From positions 1-7,858 of the forward strand of contig JBBSHS010000103.1 in assembly GCA_038232515.1 (NCBI GenBank): a stretch of DNA of 7,858 nt, read 5' to 3'. The notes under the pieces were generated by a model that was not told the origin of the DNA, did not search any database, and was given only the letters and a program-made list of their open reading frames with translations. Shown here in pieces: positions 1 through 7,858 of this stretch; position 1 is the first letter of the stretch; every line of letters starts with the position of its first letter. A program made the translations under genes and the position numbers. This stretch comes from JBBSHS01 sp038232515 (lineage in GTDB: Bacteria > Actinomycetota > Acidimicrobiia > Acidimicrobiales > JAUJNH01).

Positions 1-134
1 CTGTTCAGGTCGGGGAACTTCTCGGCCAGCGACTTGGTGATGGCCGCCGTCAACGTGGTCTTGCCGTGGTCGATGTGACCCATCGTCCCGATGTTCACGT
101 GTGGCTTGGTGCGCTCGAACTTCTTCTTGGCCAT
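1..134 (-). CDS. tuf: Elongation factor Tu, 5' end only (cut by window edge)
   Basis: EF-Tu is the cytoplasmic GTPase that delivers aminoacyl-tRNA to the ribosomal A site. Only the first 44 codons are present. They read MAKKKFERTKPHVNIGTMGH and continue into the P-loop GHIDHGKTT, the G1 motif that binds GTP phosphates. The ATG at 132-134 is preceded by GAGGAG at 147-152 on the minus strand, 12 nt upstream; this is a slightly long but usable ribosome-binding site. It lies 72 bp downstream of fusA on the same strand, the standard last position of the str operon. The rest of the gene lies outside the window, so nothing can be said about its integrity. Confidence 0.97.
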   Translation of the reverse strand, partial: MAKKKFERTKPHVNIGTMGHIDHGKTTLTAAITKSLAEKFPDLN

Positions 135-166
135 TGGGCGGCGATGCTCCTCGTGGGAAACAGTGA

Positions 167-195
167 ATGCTAGACGGACTCGGTCGGGTGGTCGA
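167..195 (-). promoter_or_regulatory. Possible tuf-specific promoter in the fusA-tuf spacer
   Basis: On the minus strand, TCGACC (190-195) and TAGCAT (167-172) are separated by 17 bp. Each matches the sigma-70 type -35 and -10 consensus at four of six positions. The expected transcript would start near 160 and leave a leader of about 25 nt that contains the GAGGAG ribosome-binding site. Separate tuf promoters are known in some actinobacteria, which fits. Chance matches of this quality are common, so this is only a candidate. Confidence 0.3.
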
Positions 196-206
196 ACGAA
201 GGGTGG

Positions 207-2300
207 CTAGGTGCCCTGGATACGGGCGATGATCTCTTTGGCCACCGACTCGGGGACCTGCTGATAGGAGTGGAACTGCATGATCGAGCTGGCTCGGCCC
301 TGGCTCATCGACCGCAGGTCGGTGGTGTATCCGAACATCTCGGCCAGTGGTACCTGGCCCCGGACGACCTGGGCGTTGCCGACCTGGTCCATGCCCTCGA
401 TGTTGCCACGGCGGCTGGAGAGGTTGCCGATGACGTCGCCCAGGTAGTCGTCGGGCGTCGTGACGGTGACCTGCATGATGGGCTCGAGCAGAACGGGATG
501 GGCCAGCTGCGCGGCCTTCTTGATGGCCATGGAGCCGGCGATCTTGAACGCCATCTCCGACGAGTCCACCTCGTGGTACGAGCCGTAGGTGAGGGTGGCC
601 CGGACGTCGACCATGGGGTAGCCGGCCAGCACGCCCGACTGCATGGCGTCCTGCATCCCGGCGTCGACTGACGGGATGTACTCCTTGGGGATGACACCTC
701 CTGTGATCTTGTCGATGAACTCGTAGCCGCCGCCAGGACCGGTGGGCTCCAGGCTGATGACCACGTGGCCGTACTGGCCCTTGCCGCCGGTCTGGCGCAC
801 GTAGCGCATCTCGACCTTCTGCACCGTGTCGGTGATGGTCTCGCGGTACGCCACCTGAGGCCGGCCGACGTTGGCCTCGACGTTGAACTCCCGCTTCATG
901 CGGTCGACGATGATCTCGAGGTGGAGTTCGCCCTGGCCACCGATGATGGTCTGGCCCGTGTCCTCGTCGGTGTAGGCCCGGAAGCTCGGGTCCTCGTCGG
1001 CCAGTGACTGCAGGGCCCGCCCGAGCCTGTCCTGGGCGTCTTTGTTCTTGGGCTCCACGGCCACGGAGATGACCGGGTCGGGGAAGTCCAGGGACTCCAG
1101 GATGACGGGCGCTTTGTCGTCGCACAGCGTGTCGCCGGTGGTGGTCTGCTTCAGGCCGGCGACGGCCACGATGTCGCCGGTCTGCATGACGTCTTTGTCC
1201 TCCTGCTTGTTGGCGTGCATCTGGAGGATGCGGCCGATCCGCTCTTTGCGGTCCTTGCTGGAGTTCAGGACGGCGCCACCCTTGTCCAGCCGGCCGGAAT
1301 ACACCCGCAGGTAGGTCAACTTGCCCATGTGCTTGTCGGTCATGATCTTGAAGGCGAGGGCGGCGAACGGCTCGCTGTCCTGCGCCGCCCGCTCGACCTC
1401 CTCGATGCCCTTCGCGTCGGTGCCCTTGGCCGGCGGGATGTCCAAAGGACTGGGCAGGTAGGCCACGACGGCGTCGAGCATGGGCTGCACCCCCTTGTTC
1501 TTGAAGGCGGAGCCACACAGCACGGGCACGATTTCGTTGCCGATGGTGCCGGTGCGCAGGCCACGGCGGAGATCCTCAGCGGTGATCTCCTCGTCGCCGA
1601 TGTACTTCTCCATGATCGTGTCATCGTGGTTCGACACGACGTCGATGAGCTTGGTGTGCCAGCCGTCGGCGTCGTCCTGCATATCGGCCGGGATGGCGGT
1701 GATCTCGAATTTCTCACCGTTCTTGGAACTCTCGTCCCAGACGTACGACTTCATCTCGACGAGGTCGATCAGGCCCTTGTAACCCGACTCGACGCCGATC
1801 GGCAGTTGTATGACGGCGGGCACGGCGCCCAGCCGGTCTTCGATCATGTCGACGGTGCGGAAGAAGTTGGCCCCCACTCGGTCCATCTTGTTGACGAAGC
1901 AGATACGGGGTACCGCGTACTTGTTGGCCTGGCGCCAGACCGTCTCGGACTGGGGCTCGACCCCGGCCACCGAGTCGAACACGGCCACGGCACCGTCCAG
2001 CACCCTGAGCGACCGCTCGACCTCGATGGTGAAGTCGACGTGGCCGGGGGTGTCGAGGATGTTGATGGTGTGAGCCGCCCACCTGCAGGTCGTGGCGGCC
2101 GACGTGATGGTGATGCCCCGCTCCTGCTCCTGCGCCATCCAGTCCATGGTGGCGGCGCCTTCGTGCACCTCACCGATCTTGTAGTTCCTCCCGGTGTAAT
2201 ACAGGACGCGCTCGGTCGTCGTGGTCTTGCCCGCGTCGATATGAGCCATGATCCCGATGTTGCGGGTGGTTCGAAGGACCTCTTGTCGGTCCACAGCCAT
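207..2300 (-). CDS. fusA: Elongation factor G
   Basis: EF-G is the cytoplasmic GTPase that drives translocation of tRNA and mRNA and, with ribosome recycling factor, splits ribosomes. The product is 697 aa, the usual length. The GTPase domain shows G1 AHIDAGKT (residues 19-26), G2 RGITI (about 61-65), G3 DTPGH (about 83-87), G4 NKMD (about 137-140) and G5 GSAF (about 262). Domain II follows from about 310. The GGQGELHLEI segment of domain III lies near 453-462. Domain IV begins around 480 and includes the GGKGQYGHVV strand and the HEVDSSEMAFK loop; domain V ends at IQGT. The ATG at 2298-2300 has AAAAGGA about 10 nt upstream. It lies third in rpsL-rpsG-fusA-tuf, 145 bp after rpsG. No truncation or missing GTPase residue is seen. 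This looks like the canonical EF-G rather than a FusB/EF-G2 or tetracycline-protection paralogue, given the context and motifs. Confidence 0.98.
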   Translation of the reverse strand: MAVDRQEVLRTTRNIGIMAHIDAGKTTTTERVLYYTGRNYKIGEVHEGAATMDWMAQEQERGITITSAATTCRWAAHTINILDTPGHVDFTIEVERSLRVLDGAVAVFDSVAGVEPQSETVWRQANKYAVPRICFVNKMDRVGANFFRTVDMIEDRLGAVPAVIQLPIGVESGYKGLIDLVEMKSYVWDESSKNGEKFEITAIPADMQDDADGWHTKLIDVVSNHDDTIMEKYIGDEEITAEDLRRGLRTGTIGNEIVPVLCGSAFKNKGVQPMLDAVVAYLPSPLDIPPAKGTDAKGIEEVERAAQDSEPFAALAFKIMTDKHMGKLTYLRVYSGRLDKGGAVLNSSKDRKERIGRILQMHANKQEDKDVMQTGDIVAVAGLKQTTTGDTLCDDKAPVILESLDFPDPVISVAVEPKNKDAQDRLGRALQSLADEDPSFRAYTDEDTGQTIIGGQGELHLEIIVDRMKREFNVEANVGRPQVAYRETITDTVQKVEMRYVRQTGGKGQYGHVVISLEPTGPGGGYEFIDKITGGVIPKEYIPSVDAGMQDAMQSGVLAGYPMVDVRATLTYGSYHEVDSSEMAFKIAGSMAIKKAAQLAHPVLLEPIMQVTVTTPDDYLGDVIGNLSSRRGNIEGMDQVGNAQVVRGQVPLAEMFGYTTDLRSMSQGRASSIMQFHSYQQVPESVAKEIIARIQGT

Positions 2301-2423
2301 GATTCGCGTGTCCTTTTGGAGCGGGTGGGAGAGGTGAAACGGAACGCACGCAGGGCGCGCACATCGTCAAGTCTGCCAGAGCCTCGGCTGACAGCGGGAT
2401 TGCCGCCGGATTCCAGCTGTGTC

Positions 2424-2442
2424 GGGCGCCGGCGTGGCGCCC
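2424..2442 (-). terminator. Hairpin 3 nt after the rpsG stop (attenuator or mRNA-stability element?)
   Basis: GGGCGCC (2424-2430) and GGCGCCC (2436-2442) form a perfect 7-bp, all G-C stem with a 5-nt loop. On the minus strand it begins 3 nt past the rpsG stop codon. No T-run follows, so it is not a standard intrinsic terminator. It could partially terminate transcription, mark a processing site or protect the 3' end of an rpsL-rpsG message. The remaining roughly 120 nt before fusA shows no convincing promoter. Confidence 0.4.
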
Positions 2443-2445
2443 TGG

Positions 2446-2916
2446 CTACCAGCGGTAGTGGGCGAACGCCTTGTTGGACTCGGCCATCTTGAACAGGTCC
2501 TCACGGCGCTTGACGGCGGCGCCGATGCCGTTGCTGGCGTCGAGGATCTCGTTGGCCAGGCGCTGGGCCATGGTCTTCTCCCGACGCTGACGGGAGTAGC
2601 CGACCAGCCACCGGATCGACAACGTGGTGGCCCGCCGGGGACGGACCTCGACGGGGACCTGATAGGTGGCGCCGCCGACCCGCCGGCTGCGCACCTCGAG
2701 GGCCGGCTTGGTGTTCTCGACGGCCCGCTTCAACACCGTCAGCGCCTCACCGCCACTCTTTTCCTTCACCACCTCGAGGGCGTCGTAGACGATCCGCTCA
2801 GCCAGGGTGCGCTTGCCCCGGGTGAGGACCTTGTTGACGAACTGGGTCACCAGCACGGAGCGGTAGACGGGGTCGGGCATCAACTCACGACGGGGGGCGG
2901 GGCCCTTACGGGGCAT
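2446..2916 (-). CDS. rpsG: 30S ribosomal protein S7
   Basis: S7 nucleates assembly of the 30S head by binding the 3' major domain of 16S rRNA and lies at the E site. The product is 156 aa, the usual length. It begins MPRKGPAPRR and contains the conserved blocks VNKVLTRGKRTLAERIVYDA, GGATYQVPVEV and RPRRATTLSIRWL, with AHYRW at the C-terminus. The ATG at 2914-2916 has GAGG 6 nt upstream, which supports the start. In E. coli, S7 represses its own operon by binding the rpsL-rpsG spacer. Here that spacer (2917-3034) carries two tandem hairpins of unknown role. No abnormality is seen in the protein. Confidence 0.98.
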   Translation of the reverse strand: MPRKGPAPRRELMPDPVYRSVLVTQFVNKVLTRGKRTLAERIVYDALEVVKEKSGGEALTVLKRAVENTKPALEVRSRRVGGATYQVPVEVRPRRATTLSIRWLVGYSRQRREKTMAQRLANEILDASNGIGAAVKRREDLFKMAESNKAFAHYRW

Positions 2917-2969
2917 CGACTACCTCAACTCTTCGGAAACGGTCATGTGGGCGGCGCCTGGGGCGGGGC

Positions 2970-3007
2970 CCCGGCGGTGCCGGGTCAGGCCCGGCGGTGC
3001 CGGGTCA
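2970..3007 (-). repeat. Two tandem identical hairpin units in the rpsL-rpsG spacer
   Basis: The 18-bp sequence CCCGGCGGTGCCGGGTCA occurs at 2970-2987 and again, identically, at 2990-3007 (20-bp period). Each copy is a self-complementary 6-bp stem (CCCGGC/GCCGGG) with a 3-nt loop. The right arm of the first copy (2979-2984) can also pair with the left arm of the second (2990-2995), so two mutually exclusive folds exist. Two further GGGTCA words (3009-3014 and 3021-3026) follow, giving four in 45 bp. The position matches the spacer where S7 feeds back in E. coli, but I do not recognise that RNA motif here. Confidence 0.75.
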
Positions 3008-3034
3008 TGGGTCAGGTGGTGGGTCACCGTGGCC

Positions 3035-3403
<369 letters not shown>

Positions 3404-3473
3404 ACGTACTCCGAGATGAGAACCGCGATGGGCGCCGGACGCCGACCTAACTGGGTGGCAGCGTGACCGGGCG

Positions 3474-3503
3474 AGTCTACGAGGTTCGGTCGGCGACGGG
3501 CAA
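3474..3503 (-). promoter_or_regulatory. Probable promoter of the rpsL (str) operon
   Basis: On the minus strand TTGCCC (3498-3503) and TAGACT (3474-3479) are separated by 18 bp. The -10 box fits the TAnnnT form typical of actinobacterial vegetative promoters, and the -35 box keeps the TTG. Transcription would start near 3467, giving a leader of roughly 64 nt before the rpsL GTG. The intervening plus-strand gene makes a local promoter for rpsL likely. A perfect TTGACA lies just upstream (3510-3515), but its spacing to this -10 is 30 bp. Confidence 0.5.
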
Positions 3504-3564
3504 CCGCCCTGTCAACGCCCCGCCTCGGGCCCGCTCCGGCTTGCCGTCTGCCCAGCACCCCGGT

Positions 3565-3596
3565 GCCCGGGCAGGCCGGACGGCGCCTGCCCGGGC
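3565..3596. repeat. Perfect 12-bp inverted repeat in the divergent rpsL / membrane-protein region
   Basis: Arms 3565-3576 (GCCCGGGCAGGC) and 3585-3596 (GCCTGCCCGGGC) are exactly complementary around an 8-bp loop. It sits about 60 bp upstream of the likely rpsL -35 box and about 75 bp before the chosen start of the plus-strand gene. Neither strand has a T-run after it. It could be an operator for a dimeric regulator, a roadblock hairpin for transcription arriving from rpoC on the minus strand, or a leader structure of the plus-strand gene. Confidence 0.6.
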
Positions 3597-3670
3597 GGGG
3601 CAGGCGTGAGCTTCTACAGCGTTGGAAGTGGGTATGGCCAACGGCGGCGGCCGGTAGCGTCGCGTCAAAC

Positions 3671-5140
3671 ATGCCCACTGATCTTGCCGACTCGGTGTGG
3701 AGCCATGCCGTGCTCGTGCTGGGCGACGGAGAGCGGGCTATGGCCGTCACCTCGGCTGCGCTGCGCCGGGGCGGGTGGTCCCGCAGCACAAGCCTGGCTC
3801 ACGTAAGGGCGGAATGCCTCGGCGCCGTCGGGTCCGGAGCCACACCAGCCGAAGCGGCTGACCGGACCATCCCCATCGGGCTGCCCGAGTTGGCCTGGGC
3901 ACTCGCCGCCCACCGACCGCCTGACGAGCGCTCGGTGGCAGACCTTGCCACCCGCCAGCGCCTGGAGCCCACCCGCCTGGGACGGGCGCTCGCCCTCACT
4001 CCCACCGAGGCCGCGGTGCACGCACAGGGAATCCTCGACGTCTGGCAGGCGGACCTCGGCCCGGCGGTCATGGCCGCCCTCGGCTCTGGCGGATGCGAGG
4101 GGTTGGCCGCCATCTTGAGCCCGGTGTCGGAGCCGCTGAGAGCCCCTGACGGAGACACAGCTGTTGGGCCCGCCGTCGACCGCGATGCTGCGGTACCCGC
4201 AGCGGAGGCCGGGAACGATGCCGCGCCGCTTGGCGAGCAGCCCGGGGTTGAGCGGCCGACCCTCCGGCGGCTGTTGGGCTTGGCGCCGGCTGTGCGCGCC
4301 CACGCCGAGGAGTGCGACGTGTGCGGGGACAGGCTCCGGGCTTTGGTGCCACTCCGGTCGTTGCTGGCCCAGCTCGGCTTCGAACCGGCTCCCGCTCCGG
4401 TCAGGCAGGTCGCCAACCGGGCCAGGTTCCGCCGGCCCGTCCTGCCCGTCCCACTCAGCCGTCCCGTTCCGCCACGACGGCGCTGGCTGGTGCCCGTGGC
4501 GGTGCTGGCCGTGGGCGCAGCCGCTGCGACCGGAGGGCTGGCGCTGGTCCGGCGCCAGGGTCGCCCATCGGCCACGGCCGTCAGGGTCGCCGATCTCACC
4601 CGGCCCAGCGCCCTGACCCTCTTCCCCACCCGCGTCGTGCAGTCCCAGCCGCTCACACTGGCCAACACCGGCCGGGCCCGTCTGCTGTGGACGGCCTCGA
4701 CCGGTGCCTCCTGGCTTCACGTCAAACCGCAGAACGGCGTGCTGGAACACGGGGGGACGGTCCGCCTGACGCTGGCCACCGATCCGAGCGCTCCCGAGGG
4801 CGTCCATGACGTGAGTGCCACGGTGACCGGGAGCGACGGCTCGTCAGTCGCCGCCATCGCCAGGATGGACGTCGAGCATGCGCCCACCGTCGCTGCCGCC
4901 GCCGAGGGTTGCGACATCCGGGCCATGGTCATCGACGACGCCGAAGTCAGCTCGGTCGTGCTCCACTGGCAGGCCCCCGGCCAGGCCGAACAGACGGCGG
5001 CCCTGTCGGTGGCCGGTGACGGCTCCTACACCGGTCGCCTACCTGGCACGGCCGCCGTCCGCTGGTGGATCACAGCCACCGACGGTCGCAACAACCTGGC
5101 CCGCACCGGCGACGAGCTGCGACCGGCCACCGCCTGCTGA
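3671..5140 (+). CDS. Putative membrane-anchored sigma-like/anti-sigma (ZAS) fusion protein with BACON/Ig-like domain
   Basis: I do not recognise a named gene; the function is inferred from visible parts of this 489-aa product. Residues 1-55 (LADSVWSHAVLVLGD, then AMAVTSAAL) weakly resemble sigma region 2. Residues 70-130 weakly resemble region 4. An Ala/Pro-rich linker leads to H211-x3-C215-x2-C218, the ZAS zinc motif. Residues 272-293 (WLVPVAVLAVG onward) form one membrane helix after a basic PPRRR stretch, so the N-terminus is probably cytoplasmic. Residues 312-402 look like a BACON/Ig-like beta domain, with W340, SWL (347-349), P353 and G356. Residues 405-489 form another beta-rich domain with C414 and a terminal C489. 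The start is uncertain: ATG 3671 keeps the region-2-like helix but lacks a ribosome-binding site. ATG 3740 has GGAGAG 6 nt upstream. GTG 3563 would put the inverted repeat inside the gene. It is divergent from rpsL and convergent with rpoC. A cell-envelope sensor without sigma activity is an equally fair reading. Confidence 0.85.
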   Translation: MPTDLADSVWSHAVLVLGDGERAMAVTSAALRRGGWSRSTSLAHVRAECLGAVGSGATPAEAADRTIPIGLPELAWALAAHRPPDERSVADLATRQRLEPTRLGRALALTPTEAAVHAQGILDVWQADLGPAVMAALGSGGCEGLAAILSPVSEPLRAPDGDTAVGPAVDRDAAVPAAEAGNDAAPLGEQPGVERPTLRRLLGLAPAVRAHAEECDVCGDRLRALVPLRSLLAQLGFEPAPAPVRQVANRARFRRPVLPVPLSRPVPPRRRWLVPVAVLAVGAAAATGGLALVRRQGRPSATAVRVADLTRPSALTLFPTRVVQSQPLTLANTGRARLLWTASTGASWLHVKPQNGVLEHGGTVRLTLATDPSAPEGVHDVSATVTGSDGSSVAAIARMDVEHAPTVAAAAEGCDIRAMVIDDAEVSSVVLHWQAPGQAEQTAALSVAGDGSYTGRLPGTAAVRWWITATDGRNNLARTGDELRPATAC

Positions 5141-5158
5141 GACAGACAAGTGGGGGGG

Positions 5159-7858
<2,700 letters not shown>

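Noticed and set aside
2365..2370. TTGACG on the minus strand as a -35 box for fusA
   Set aside because: No TAnnnT-like hexamer is found at a proper distance downstream.
1215..2492. Long plus-strand open frame (425 codons) opposite fusA
   Set aside because: It is antisense to the intact, fully recognisable EF-G gene. Its composition (Asp/Val/His/Leu-rich, no domains) is that of a GC-rich shadow frame.
3510..3515. Perfect TTGACA on the minus strand upstream of rpsL
   Set aside because: No -10-like hexamer lies 16-19 bp downstream, and the only good -10 (TAGACT, 3474-3479) is 30 bp away. TTGCCC at 3498-3503 fits better.
3563..3670. N-terminal extension of the plus-strand gene to GTG 3563
   Set aside because: It has no ribosome-binding site. 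The added residues are Arg/Gly-rich without similarity to anything, and the 12-bp inverted repeat would fall within the coding sequence.
3665..4807. 380-codon minus-strand open frame opposite the plus-strand membrane-protein gene
   Set aside because: The plus frame has a zinc motif, a membrane helix and beta domains in sensible order. The minus frame is Gly/Arg/Pro/Gln-rich without domains and would run across the rpsL upstream region.

Overview
This window is a G+C-rich stretch of a bacterial chromosome that carries the junction between the rpoBC and str operons. The order on the minus strand is rpoC (3' part), rpsL, rpsG, fusA and tuf (5' tip). The gene order, the S7, EF-G and EF-Tu sequence style and the base composition point to an actinobacterium. 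Acidimicrobiia or a relative is my best guess, but this is inference from memory of the families and not a database result.

Layout from right to left, the direction of transcription of the housekeeping genes: the last 899 codons of rpoC (7858 to 5159) are followed by an 18-bp convergent gap. Next comes a plus-strand gene (3671 to 5140) that interrupts the expected rpoC-rpsL junction. A 267-bp divergent region (3404-3670) follows, with a perfect 12-bp inverted repeat and a plausible rpsL promoter. Then come rpsL, a 118-bp spacer with two tandem identical hairpins, rpsG, a 145-bp spacer beginning with a 7-bp hairpin, fusA, a 72-bp spacer with a possible tuf promoter, and the first 44 codons of tuf.

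The housekeeping genes supply RNA polymerase beta', ribosomal proteins S12 and S7, and elongation factors G and Tu. All look intact apart from the two cut by the window edges. The unusual item is the plus-strand gene. Its predicted product has a degenerate sigma-factor-like N-terminus, an H-x3-C-x2-C zinc-binding anti-sigma (ZAS) type motif, one membrane segment, a BACON/Ig-like beta domain outside the cell, and a C-terminal domain with two cysteines. It looks like a fused, membrane-anchored sigma/anti-sigma-type sensor. It sits tail-to-tail with rpoC and head-to-head with rpsL, so its transcription could interact with that of the core transcription and translation genes. I see no tRNA, rRNA, CRISPR array, insertion sequence or phage remnant. 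No gene-free stretch exceeds 300 bases.
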